From: Caballeronia turbans
GTDB lineage: Bacteria; Pseudomonadota; Gammaproteobacteria; Burkholderiales; Burkholderiaceae
DNA: 64,000 bases
Direction of reading: 5' to 3'
Assembly (NCBI GenBank): GCA_001544655.2
Contig: FCOD02000033.1
Location: 1 to 64,000 of the forward strand
Both the position numbers and the translations under genes were made by a program. The notes under the pieces were generated by a model. That model searched no databases, was not told the origin of the DNA, and saw only the letters and a program-made list of their open reading frames with translations. Every line of letters starts with the position of its first letter. Position 1 is the stretch's first letter. Below are positions 26,873-33,890 of this stretch, piece by piece.

Positions 26873-26948
26873 GTCCCCTTCGTCTAGAGGCCTAGGACAT
26901 CACCCTTTCACGGTGAGTACAGGGGTTCGAATCCCCTAGGGGACGCCA
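26873..26948 (+). tRNA. tRNA-Glu (anticodon TTC), copy 1
   Basis: A 76-nt cloverleaf with encoded CCA. Anticodon stem TCACC/GGTGA encloses CTTTCAC, giving anticodon TTC; T-arm GGGGTTCGAATCCCC. Identical to copy 2. Confidence 0.97.
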
Positions 26949-27019
26949 GAACATCGGCGGCTGCTAGTAGAAAGCGCTGCAAGGCTCGCAGGTGACACGG
27001 CGGGTCGATGAAGAGAAGT

Positions 27020-27096
27020 GGAGCGGTAGTTCAGTTGGTTAGAATACCGGCCTGTCACGCCGGGGGTCGCGGGTTCGAGCCCCGTCCGCTCCGCCA
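27020..27096 (+). tRNA. tRNA-Asp (anticodon GTC), copy 1
   Basis: A 77-nt cloverleaf with encoded CCA. GGAGCGG pairs with CCGCTCC and the anticodon loop contains GTC (CCTGTCACG). It differs from copy 2 by C instead of T at the last T-loop base. Confidence 0.97.
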
Positions 27097-27117
27097 ACAC
27101 TTGCGAGCAGGAACACT

Positions 27118-27143
27118 CCGGCTAATGAGAGCCGGTTTTTTTT
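27118..27143 (+). terminator. Terminator between the two tRNA units
   Basis: CCGGCT (27118-27123), loop AATGAG, AGCCGG (27130-27135), followed by eight T. It lies 21 bp after tRNA-Asp copy 1 and 25 bp before tRNA-Glu copy 2. Confidence 0.85.
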
Positions 27144-27168
27144 CGCCGCAGGCTGCGTAGAAGTTGAA

Positions 27169-27244
27169 GTCCCCTTCGTCTAGAGGCCTAGGACATCACC
27201 CTTTCACGGTGAGTACAGGGGTTCGAATCCCCTAGGGGACGCCA
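27169..27244 (+). tRNA. tRNA-Glu (anticodon TTC), copy 2
   Basis: 76 nt and identical in sequence to copy 1 at 26873-26948, with encoded CCA. It lies just after a strong terminator, and no promoter is evident in the short gap. Confidence 0.97.
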
Positions 27245-27315
27245 GAACATCGGCGGCTGCTAGTAGAAGCGCTGCAAGATTCGCAGGGTCACGCCGCGAA
27301 TCGATGAAAAGAAGT

Positions 27316-27392
27316 GGAGCGGTAGTTCAGTTGGTTAGAATACCGGCCTGTCACGCCGGGGGTCGCGGGTTCGAGTCCCGTCCGCTCCGCCA
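27316..27392 (+). tRNA. tRNA-Asp (anticodon GTC), copy 2
   Basis: A 77-nt cloverleaf with encoded CCA and anticodon GTC. The T-loop reads TTCGAGT against TTCGAGC in copy 1; stems are unchanged. Confidence 0.97.
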
Positions 27393-27405
27393 AATCGTTG
27401 TGCGA

Positions 27406-27436
27406 AAAATCCAGCCTGTCGGCTGGATTTTTTTTG
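27406..27436 (+). terminator. Terminator after the second tRNA unit
   Basis: AAAATCCAGCC (27406-27416), loop TGTC, GGCTGGATTTT (27421-27431), continuing as T. An 11-bp perfect stem 14 bp after tRNA-Asp copy 2. Confidence 0.9.
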
Positions 27437-27555
27437 CCTGCTCGCCGGGACGATCCCTCAAGTACGCGTTCGATCCGCACTCGACCGTAATAATGGCCAT
27501 TGCCAGCCCGCGCGCACTGTCTTAGTGTTTAGGCACTTGTTCTCGTGCCCGTGCG

Positions 27556-28020
27556 ATGCTCGATCCGACCGAAGACCTCTCGCTCTATCAACTGCGCCAG
27601 GCGACCATGGCGGACTTCGCCTTCGCCGAAGCGCTCACGCACGACAACATGGTCGGTTATTACCGGCGTCATAACCTCGTGTGGCGCGGCGATCTCTTCC
27701 TCTCGAGCTGGCGCGAGTCAGAGAATTTCATCCTGCAGGCGGACGGCATTCCGATCGGCGTCATGCGCGTCACCGAGGAAGACAATTCGCTGCATATTCG
27801 CGACGTTCAAATTGCACCGGGTTATCGCGGGCGCGGAGCCGGAACGTTCCTGCTCAACACGGCGCATCGCTGGGCGAGAGCGCGCGGGCTCGCCGAATGT
27901 CAGTTGCGCGTGTTCGTCGATAACCCGGCGGCGCGTCTCTACAGTCGTCTCGGCTACCGGCCGGCCGGCTCGCGTCTCGCGCAGCTCGGCGCGATCCGGC
28001 ACATGGTGCGGCGCGTCTGA
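27556..28020 (+). CDS. GNAT-family N-acetyltransferase
   Basis: A 154-residue GNAT enzyme. The acetyl-CoA pyrophosphate loop is in APGYRGRGAG (R-x-x-G-x-G/A) near residue 92, preceded by the DVQIAP strand and followed by the conserved N-x-x-A-x-x-L-Y-x-x-x-G-Y (DNPAARLYSRLGY). The substrate cannot be told from sequence; RimI-like protein acetylation is one option among many. The ribosome site is weak. It stands alone, its stop 18 bp from the convergent AraC gene. Confidence 0.85.
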   Translation: MLDPTEDLSLYQLRQATMADFAFAEALTHDNMVGYYRRHNLVWRGDLFLSSWRESENFILQADGIPIGVMRVTEEDNSLHIRDVQIAPGYRGRGAGTFLLNTAHRWARARGLAECQLRVFVDNPAARLYSRLGYRPAGSRLAQLGAIRHMVRRV

Positions 28021-28038
28021 CGCGGGAGCGTCCGTGTC

Positions 28039-28881
28039 CTATGCACCGTCGATGTCGCGCGTATCGCGATCATCGCGGCTATCGCGCGCGAAAAATGCGC
28101 GCGGGCTCTCGCCAAACGCGCGACGGAACATCGCGGAGAACGCGCTCTGGCTCTGATAGCCCAGTTCGCGCGCAACCAGCGCGAGCGGGCGGCCCTGGCT
28201 CAGCAAAGGGATCGCGCGTGCGAGAACGGCCTGCTGGCGCCACTGCGAAAAACTCACCCCAAGCTCGCGTCTGAAGAGCCGCGCGATGGTGCGCGAACTC
28301 GCGCCCGCTTCGGACGACCAACGCTCCAGATCCGAATGCGACGGGTCGGCCAGCACGGCGTTGCACAAGGCGCGCAGACGCTTCTCGCTCGGCATCGGCA
28401 CAGAAAGCGGCAACGGCTGCGAACGGATGATTTCATCGAGTGCGAGCGTGCCGAGCAGCCGCTCGCGCTGACGGGAAATCGCTTCTTCGTCGAGAGCGGC
28501 GATGACTTCGCGCAAGAGCGCCGACACTTCGACGACCCGGCAGGCGCCGAGTCCGGCCGGCACGACGCTCGCATCGACATACAGCGTGCGCAGATAGGCA
28601 TCCTCCACGATCACGACTTCATGCGTGACATTGGGCGGCACCCAGATCGCGCGCGAGGGCGGCACCATCCAGGTGGAATCGGCGGTTGCGACGCGCAGCA
28701 CGCCGCGCGAGGTGTACGCGACCTGAGCCCAAGGATGCGTATGCAGCGCGATACGCACGCCATAAGGAACCGGCCGCGACCGCACGCGAATCGGATGATC
28801 GAGCGTCGGTGAATGCTCAACGGGAATGTCGAGATGCTCGACTTCCTCGCTCGACGTTCTCGATTCGACTAACGTAGCCAT
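28039..28881 (-). CDS. AraC/XylS-family regulator with cupin sensor domain
   Basis: 280 residues. The N-terminal half is a cupin-type sensor (HTHPWAQVAYTSRGVLRV) and the C-terminal third holds two helix-turn-helix motifs, the second ending in the AraC signature (ALVARELGYQSQSAFSAMFRRAFGESP split over about residues 235-262). This architecture resembles NimR (YeaM), which controls a neighbouring MFS exporter, but no transporter is adjacent here. Divergent from the cyclotransferase-like gene with 150 bp between them, which it might regulate. Confidence 0.9.
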   Translation of the reverse strand: MATLVESRTSSEEVEHLDIPVEHSPTLDHPIRVRSRPVPYGVRIALHTHPWAQVAYTSRGVLRVATADSTWMVPPSRAIWVPPNVTHEVVIVEDAYLRTLYVDASVVPAGLGACRVVEVSALLREVIAALDEEAISRQRERLLGTLALDEIIRSQPLPLSVPMPSEKRLRALCNAVLADPSHSDLERWSSEAGASSRTIARLFRRELGVSFSQWRQQAVLARAIPLLSQGRPLALVARELGYQSQSAFSAMFRRAFGESPRAFFARDSRDDRDTRDIDGA

Positions 28882-29031
28882 GTTCGCTCAGGTTGGAGTG
28901 TGATCGGGCGTGCGGAGTCATCAGGGGGCACGCGCCGATGGTAGCCGAAAGCGCTTACCGGAGCGCGCCGCGATTTTGCGCGGCGCATAATGGCCGTCGA
29001 TCATCTTCCGACGACAGGAGCGGGCTTTTCG

Positions 29032-29448
29032 ATGCAATACGTTTTCGTTTACGGCACGTTGCGCGCTGGCGAGGTCAACGATATCAACCGGGCGGCCGGG
29101 CGCAACGGCATCGCCATGCCGGAATGGATCGGCGCCGCGCATGTTCAGGGGCGGCTTTTCGACTTCGGCAGCTATCCGGGGCTTGTGATCGACGAAGAGG
29201 GCGCGCCGATTCGCGGCGACGTCTATCGCATCGACGACGCGCTTGTACCTGTGCTCGATGAAATCGAAGAAGTGTATCCGGGCGTCGAAGGGTTATTCCG
29301 CTCGCATCGCCTGCATGTGGACGTGAATGTCGAAGGCAGACCGGATCGGATCGATTGCCTGATCTATCCGGTCGCGGCTGCCGCCGTTGCCGGACGGCCG
29401 CGCATTGAAAGCGGCGACTGGGTTTCGCACCGCGCTAACCGCGCATGA
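29032..29448 (+). CDS. Gamma-glutamylcyclotransferase family protein
   Basis: 138 residues of the GGCT/YtfP fold. The start is ATG 29032, preceded by AGGAG; the N-terminus MQYVFVYGTLRAGE contains the YGTLR substrate-binding motif. The family's catalytic glutamate is probably among the acidic residues in LDEIEEVYPG (near residue 80). Members release 5-oxoproline from gamma-glutamyl amines or repair related adducts; bacterial YtfP-type proteins are poorly characterised. It is divergent from the AraC gene. Confidence 0.87.
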   Translation: MQYVFVYGTLRAGEVNDINRAAGRNGIAMPEWIGAAHVQGRLFDFGSYPGLVIDEEGAPIRGDVYRIDDALVPVLDEIEEVYPGVEGLFRSHRLHVDVNVEGRPDRIDCLIYPVAAAAVAGRPRIESGDWVSHRANRA

Positions 29449-29479
29449 GCGTTGGCGAATACGACGTGCACATACTCTC

Positions 29480-29518
29480 GCGCCGCCTTCGCGCCGACGG
29501 GTCGACTGAAGGCGGCGC
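29480..29518 (+). other. Stem-loop after the cyclotransferase gene
   Basis: An 11-bp perfect inverted repeat, GCGCCGCCTTC (29480-29490) and GAAGGCGGCGC (29508-29518), around a 17-base loop. There is no T run, so it may be a weak terminator or mRNA end-stabiliser between convergent genes. Confidence 0.5.
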
Positions 29519-29550
29519 GTGAATGGCCCCGTGCCTGAGGCGCGCCGGGC

Positions 29551-29796
29551 TTACTGACTCGAGCCAGCCGCCGGCTTGTTAGGCGATTTCTTGTGATGCA
29601 TCGACTTGTGCGAAGGTGTCTGCGAGCGCATGTTTTGCATGTTGTCTTGCTGCGACTGCAAATTTTGCGCACGCGATTCGATATCGGAAATCTTCGCAGG
29701 ATCGGTGCTCATGGTCACGCCCTGATCGCCCTGGGCGTAAGCGCCCGATGCGACCGCGCTGAGGGACAACAGAACAGCCAGGGACACTTTCTTCAT
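29551..29796 (-). CDS. Small exported protein of unknown function
   Basis: 81 residues. A clear Sec signal (MKKVSLAVLLSLSAVASGAYA, cleaved after AYA) leaves a mature peptide of about 60 residues rich in Gln, Asn, Met and Ser with a basic His-Lys stretch (SHKSMHHKKSP). AGGAGG precedes the ATG. I recognise no family. The mature part looks disordered or helical, and the His/Met content could bind metal, which is speculation. The 234 bp upstream to the ydcF-like gene hold no gene I can support. Confidence 0.72.
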   Translation of the reverse strand: MKKVSLAVLLSLSAVASGAYAQGDQGVTMSTDPAKISDIESRAQNLQSQQDNMQNMRSQTPSHKSMHHKKSPNKPAAGSSQ

Positions 29797-30030
29797 TGTT
29801 ACCTCCTAGTAGCAGTTGAACCCGGGAATCGTCTGTCCGATCCGGTGGAATGACGCTTGCATCCGAGCAAAAATCGCTCCCGCCGCATCGCGGGACGTCA
29901 GCCGCGAACTTCACGCGCCTAACGTTCAGACAATGTGAATCATAAGCCCGGAATCGGGCAACGGTGTGGCGCGTGTCATCGTCGAACTGTTCCAGAGTCC
30001 TTAGCATCCGTCGCGCTGGGTGCGTCGCCG

Positions 30031-30780
30031 CTAGTAGAGATGCAGCCAGCGATACACATCGAAGCGCGCGAGCCCGACAAGTTCGTGCATGGCGAGTTCA
30101 CTGTTCGCAAAGCCTCGGATGCGCGGAAACAACGTGACGCGATTGGGCCGCACATCCGACACGTAGGGTACCGGCGCGTAGCCGAACGCCTCGAAGGCAC
30201 GCAACGCACGCCGCATGTGATACGCAGATGTGACGACGATCAAACGGTTGTCATGTGCGGGGCCCAGGATGTCGGCCACGTTGCGCGCGTTCTGGTAAGT
30301 GTTGAGGCTTTGATTCTCGCGCACGAGATCATCCGGCGCGACGCCCTGCGCGAGCACGTAAGGCGCGTAATTGTCCGCTTCGGCCTGCCCGTGGCGTTGC
30401 GGGTCGCCGCCGCTCAGGATCACCTTGCAGGACGCGCCGGTCTCGCGGCACTCGCGATACAACATGCCGATCGCGTCGATACGCCGCATCGCATTGAACT
30501 GCGGAACAAGTCCCCCTTCGCTGCGGGCCGTTCCGCCGCCCATGAGCACCATCGTCGTCCGGGGAGCGAAGGTCGGCACATCGGTATGACGATAGCCGTG
30601 CTGGGCGAGATCGAGCAGCGGAGTCGCGAGCCAGCCGGAGCCGACTGCCCACGCGAGCGCAGCCACGATGATCGCGATCTGAAAGCGGCGGCGCCGCCAC
30701 AGCGCAAATAATGCAAAAAAAAGCAGCAATAAAGTGAATAGAACCAATTTGATTGGGGTAACGTATTGGTTTGAGGACAA
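30031..30780 (-). CDS. YdcF/SanA/ElyC-like membrane protein (DUF218)
   Basis: 249 residues. Two N-terminal hydrophobic segments (about 9-27 and 33-51, separated by RRRR) anchor a periplasmic or cytoplasmic DUF218 domain. Its conserved features are the glycine strand MVLMGGGTARS, ILSGGDPQRHG, the SLNTYQNA segment and VTSAYHMRRA. Members affect envelope integrity and lipid carrier metabolism in E. coli (ElyC, SanA); the biochemical role is unsettled. The 239 bp between this gene and the next small ORF hold nothing I recognise. Confidence 0.88.
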   Translation of the reverse strand: MSSNQYVTPIKLVLFTLLLLFFALFALWRRRRFQIAIIVAALAWAVGSGWLATPLLDLAQHGYRHTDVPTFAPRTTMVLMGGGTARSEGGLVPQFNAMRRIDAIGMLYRECRETGASCKVILSGGDPQRHGQAEADNYAPYVLAQGVAPDDLVRENQSLNTYQNARNVADILGPAHDNRLIVVTSAYHMRRALRAFEAFGYAPVPYVSDVRPNRVTLFPRIRGFANSELAMHELVGLARFDVYRWLHLY

Positions 30781-31019
30781 TTCGTTCCGTCATCGCGTGC
30801 TTTGGAACGCATCGGCGGTTGTCGCAGTAAAGCGCGTGATTAGCGCGCTCTCAACGGGGGCTTGTAATAGAAAGCAGCACCTAACGCAAGCGGCGGCCAA
30901 ACATTCAGCTGCGAATCGCCATCGCAGACGAGATTCGGCGCGCCGCGTTTAGTCGACGTCGCGAACCGTCTTGCGACCGTCACGAGCGTCGTCATGGCTG
31001 CACAGGAAGAAAGAACGAG

Positions 31020-31331
31020 ATGACCACGTATTCCAACGAAGTTGTACTCGAAGCACTTCGCCGAGCGCAGTATCGTCAGGTTCCCTGGGCAAAACGTCCC
31101 AACGTTTTCGACCTCCTGCGCGCGCTAGGTTTGCTCGAACTCACCCGGCAGCGCACCGTGGCACCCGCGCCCGGATTTCATGCTCCCGTCGATATCGCGG
31201 TCGTCACCGAGCGCGGCAAGCACGAATTCCTGCGCCTTTCACGTGATGAACGCTCGAGCGACTGGGATCTGCGTCGTGCGGAGCCTTACACGTTCGGTGG
31301 ACAGGAAGCAGTTCTGGAGGCGCGCGTCTAG
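31020..31331 (+). CDS. Small orphan, possible winged-helix protein
   Basis: 103 residues with no family I recognise. Residues 5-40 (NEVVLEALRRAQYRQ, then VFDLLRALGLLEL) look helical, and the segment VVTERGKHEFLRL has the form seen at the end of a MarR-type wing, so a small winged helix is possible. The sequence is charged with no signal peptide. GAAAGAACGAG upstream is a weak ribosome site. It stands alone in a gene-poor stretch. Confidence 0.55.
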   Translation: MTTYSNEVVLEALRRAQYRQVPWAKRPNVFDLLRALGLLELTRQRTVAPAPGFHAPVDIAVVTERGKHEFLRLSRDERSSDWDLRRAEPYTFGGQEAVLEARV

Positions 31332-31435
31332 CCTGCCGGATACGCCGGAAGCGGTGGACAGTCGACGCATGGGTCGAGGGCACGTTGTCGTCGGACAAAA
31401 GACCCGGCAATCGACCTGCAGTCGGCGCTCCAGTC

Positions 31436-31467
31436 AAAAAAGCGCCCGTGCCGCGAACGACACGGGC
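31436..31467 (-). terminator. Terminator on the minus strand after the 31569-31826 gene
   Basis: Read on the minus strand, GCCCGTG and CACGGGC (31461-31467 and 31444-31450) form a 7-bp stem around a 10-base loop and are followed by GCG then six T. It lies 100 bp after the end of the small exported gene and supports transcription of that strand. Confidence 0.6.
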
Positions 31468-31568
31468 AGACCGGATATCACTGTTGCCACGCGCTGTTCA
31501 TGGCATGGGGTGTGACTGACGCGCGCCGAAGTGGTTCCGCGAAGCGCGCATCATTGATGCAGGCGCAT

Positions 31569-31826
31569 TCAGCGATGTTGGACATGCGGATCGCGGTCCG
31601 AATCCGGGCGAGGGCGCGCGTTGCTCGCAATGTCGCCGCGCAGATCGCCGCGCGGCGCGGGCGGCGCGGCGTCGCGATTCCGGCTGGCGCTCTGCGACGC
31701 GGCCACCGAGGCCTTCGTGCCCACATGGAAATCGGAAGCAGGCGGCGGGGGCTGGGCCTGGCTCATCGCCGCGGTGCTCGTCAGCGCGACAACGGCGCCG
31801 TGCACGAGCAGAGTCGATGCCTTCAT
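31569..31826 (-). CDS. Small exported protein of unknown function
   Basis: 85 residues. The N-terminus MKASTLLVHGAVVALTSTAA followed by MSQAQ is a plausible signal peptide. The mature region is Pro-, Ala-, Arg- and Asp-rich (QPPPPASDF at the start, PRPDSDRD near the end) and probably disordered. A GAGGA sequence lies about 10 bases before the ATG, and a minus-strand terminator follows. No family is recognised; the composition alone could be produced by chance in GC-rich DNA. The 264 bp upstream to the DUF4096 gene hold no gene I can support. Confidence 0.5.
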   Translation of the reverse strand: MKASTLLVHGAVVALTSTAAMSQAQPPPPASDFHVGTKASVAASQSASRNRDAAPPAPRGDLRGDIASNARPRPDSDRDPHVQHR

Positions 31827-32090
31827 GATGAAATCCTCGAAGCCTTCGTGGGGCCTGTTCGATCATTCACCAAGCTATGCTGTGTTCCGCAGTGGCGCTG
31901 TAAGGAATAGTAAAGAGTTGTTTCGTCGCGACGGCGCGCCGTGCGACCGTCGACACGGGCAGATGCGGTCCATCGATGCCGCTAGTCGAATTCGGAAGAG
32001 AGTGGAGATCGCGAAGGCCGTGACCTGCGCGAGAGTCAGAATATCTGCGCGAGGCCGGCGGTTACCGGCCTCGAATTGAAGCAAATCCGA

Positions 32091-32492
32091 TCAGGCCATC
32101 TTCGCCGGAGCGCGCCACGATTCCGGGTTCGTCCAGAACGCGCCGCGCAGACGATCGCGACTCGGCGGCGCCGGGGGTTTCGCGGCGCTCGACCCTATGC
32201 GTCCGCGCAGCGACACTTCACGGCCGTTGCTGGAAAGACGTTTCACGATCTCGGCGAGCGTACCGTCCGCTTGCCATTCATCGAAGCGGCGGCGGCAGGT
32301 CGGCGGGGACGGGTAGCGTCCGGGCAGCTTCGACCAGCCTTCGCCAGTCGACAGCACCCACAAAACCGCGTTCACCACGGCTCGCGCCTCGACGCGCGGA
32401 CGTCCGCGCCGTTCGCTACGTGCCGGCTCGGCACAAAACAACGCCTCGACCAGCGCCCACTCGTTATCTCTCAAATCGTCGAACAGCACCAT
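32091..32492 (-). CDS. Stand-alone DUF4096 (IS5-type transposase N-terminus-like) protein
   Basis: 133 residues. It matches the N-terminal DUF4096 region of IS5/IS1182-type transposases: DLRDNEWALVEALF, RGRP, NAVLWVLSTGEGWSKLP, YPSPPTCRRRF. It stops before any DDE catalytic domain, and its C-terminus is an unrelated Arg/Pro-rich tail. GAGGTGAG precedes the ATG and the frame is intact. I found no terminal repeats or target duplications. It could be a transposase remnant or a domesticated DNA-binding protein. A second, similar gene lies at 59851-60243. Confidence 0.75.
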   Translation of the reverse strand: MVLFDDLRDNEWALVEALFCAEPARSERRGRPRVEARAVVNAVLWVLSTGEGWSKLPGRYPSPPTCRRRFDEWQADGTLAEIVKRLSSNGREVSLRGRIGSSAAKPPAPPSRDRLRGAFWTNPESWRAPAKMA

Positions 32493-32833
32493 ATCTCACC
32501 TCAGCGAAGCTAACCCCGGTGCGCTGCCCCGCGCCGCGCACTCTGGGCGGAATCCGATAAACGAATGCCTGGGAAGGTCAAAGCGGTGGCGGCGGACAAC
32601 GTTCAATGACCGCCTGTCGCTCCGACCTCTGTGCGCAAAGAAATGCGAGAACCGTGCCATGCATGTTGCGAAATCCGGGAAACCCGCATGGCAGTAGGCT
32701 GACGCGATGCCAGCATGGCCCGTATCAGACCCGAAACAGACTGATTAAGAAATCGGGACAATCACCAATCAAGTGCAATAGGCCCATCCAGCGTGCGTTT
32801 CAGTAATTTGCTGCACCGCAGCGTAACGTACGT

Positions 32834-32880
32834 TCGCGCATGAAATCATACGAACCGCCGTTATACTCGCGCATGAAATC
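32834..32880 (+). promoter_or_regulatory. Two 14-bp direct repeats before the LysR gene
   Basis: TCGCGCATGAAATC occurs at 32834-32847 and 32867-32880, exactly 33 bp apart (about three helical turns), with TTATAC (32861-32866) between them. They end 22 bp before the LysR ATG and may be regulator binding sites. The rest of the 410-bp gap (32493-32833) contains only short imperfect dyads. Confidence 0.6.
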
Positions 32881-32902
32881 GGCTAATTGATGAGCAATTC
32901 GA

Positions 32903-33817
32903 ATGAGTGCGCCATTGAACGTGACGTTGCGGCAACTGCGCGTCTTTATCGAGGTATCGAGGCTGCGCAGCTTCAGCCGCGCGGGTGATGAGATCGGCCT
33001 GACGCAGTCGGCGGTCAGCCGTTGCGTGCGCGAACTGGAAGGGGAAATCGGCCTCAAGCTGATCGATCGGACGACGCGTGAGGTGCTCTTGACCGACGTC
33101 GGCGCGAACCTCGTCGGCACTGTGTCGCGTCTCCTGGCGGATCTCGACGAGGCGCTGCGTGAAGTGCGCGATCTCGGGGAGCAGCGTCGCGGACGAGTGA
33201 TCGTCGCGGCGAGCCCGACTGTCGCTTGCCGGCTGATGCCGCGCGTGATCGCTTCGTGCCTGCAGCAATTTCCGCTGATCACGCTGAGTCTGCGCGATGA
33301 CGTTCAGTCCGATGTCCTGCGAAAGGTCAAGTCCGGCGAAGTCGATTTCGGCGTGGTGATCGGACCATTTTCCTCCGACGATCTGCATGGCGAGCCCGTA
33401 ATGACCGATTCGTTCTGTCTCGTCGCGCGGCGAGATCATCCGCTCGGACGCGAGACGGCCGTGCCATGGGAGGCGCTCGCGGGCGAGCGGCTCGTCATGC
33501 TCGACTACGCGTCCGGGAGCCGGCCGATCATCGACGCCGTGATGCAGGAGCACGGCGTCGAAGCGCAAGTGGTGCAGGAACTCGGCCATTCGGCGACGGT
33601 GTTCGGCCTCGTGGAGGCGGGCGTCGGCGTGAGCGTATTGCCGTGGCTGGCATTGCCGCTGCCGGCGGACTCGTCGCTCGTTGCGTTGCCGCTCGAGCCG
33701 CGCGCCGAGCGCACCGTGGAACTCGTGCGCCGGCGCGATCGTTCGCTGTCGCCAGCGGCGGAGTCGGTCTGGTCGCTGATCGCATCGCTGCCGCGGCGTG
33801 CGGAAGACCTCGTATAA
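32903..33817 (+). CDS. LysR-family transcriptional regulator
   Basis: 304 residues. The N-terminal winged helix (VTLRQLRVFIEVSRLRSFSRA, residues about 7-65) has the LysR pattern including TQSAVSRCVRELE, followed by a linker helix and a two-lobed effector domain (VIVAASPTVACRLMP onward). The effector is unknown. The aminotransferase gene follows on the same strand after 73 bp and may be a target or cotranscribed. Two 14-bp direct repeats lie directly upstream. Confidence 0.92.
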   Translation: MSAPLNVTLRQLRVFIEVSRLRSFSRAGDEIGLTQSAVSRCVRELEGEIGLKLIDRTTREVLLTDVGANLVGTVSRLLADLDEALREVRDLGEQRRGRVIVAASPTVACRLMPRVIASCLQQFPLITLSLRDDVQSDVLRKVKSGEVDFGVVIGPFSSDDLHGEPVMTDSFCLVARRDHPLGRETAVPWEALAGERLVMLDYASGSRPIIDAVMQEHGVEAQVVQELGHSATVFGLVEAGVGVSVLPWLALPLPADSSLVALPLEPRAERTVELVRRRDRSLSPAAESVWSLIASLPRRAEDLV

Positions 33818-33890
33818 GCCGGTCTGCCGTCTCGAAAACGCGGCGCGCGCGTTAGACTTCATTTTTTTAGACAAGACGACGGGGCGAGCG

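Larger units (their letters stand above)
26873..27096 (+). repeat. Tandem duplication, unit 1 (tRNA-Glu to tRNA-Asp)
   Basis: This 224-bp unit (tRNA-Glu, 71-bp spacer, tRNA-Asp) recurs at 27169-27392, shifted by 296 bp. The tRNA-Glu genes are identical, the tRNA-Asp genes differ at one T-loop base, and the spacers have drifted slightly while keeping the same length. Confidence 0.92.
27169..27392 (+). repeat. Tandem duplication, unit 2 (tRNA-Glu to tRNA-Asp)
   Basis: Second copy of the 224-bp unit. Sequence similarity to the first stops at the tRNA-Glu 5' end, so neither promoter nor upstream leader was duplicated, or both have since been lost. Confidence 0.92.

Noticed and set aside
32091-32492. 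An intact insertion sequence
   Set aside because: No DDE domain, inverted terminal repeats or target duplication could be found, so only the solo protein is annotated.
32645-32720. Inverted GCCATGC/GCATGGC segments as a terminator or operator
   Set aside because: The arms are short (7 bp) with a loop over 20 bases and no T run; likely chance.
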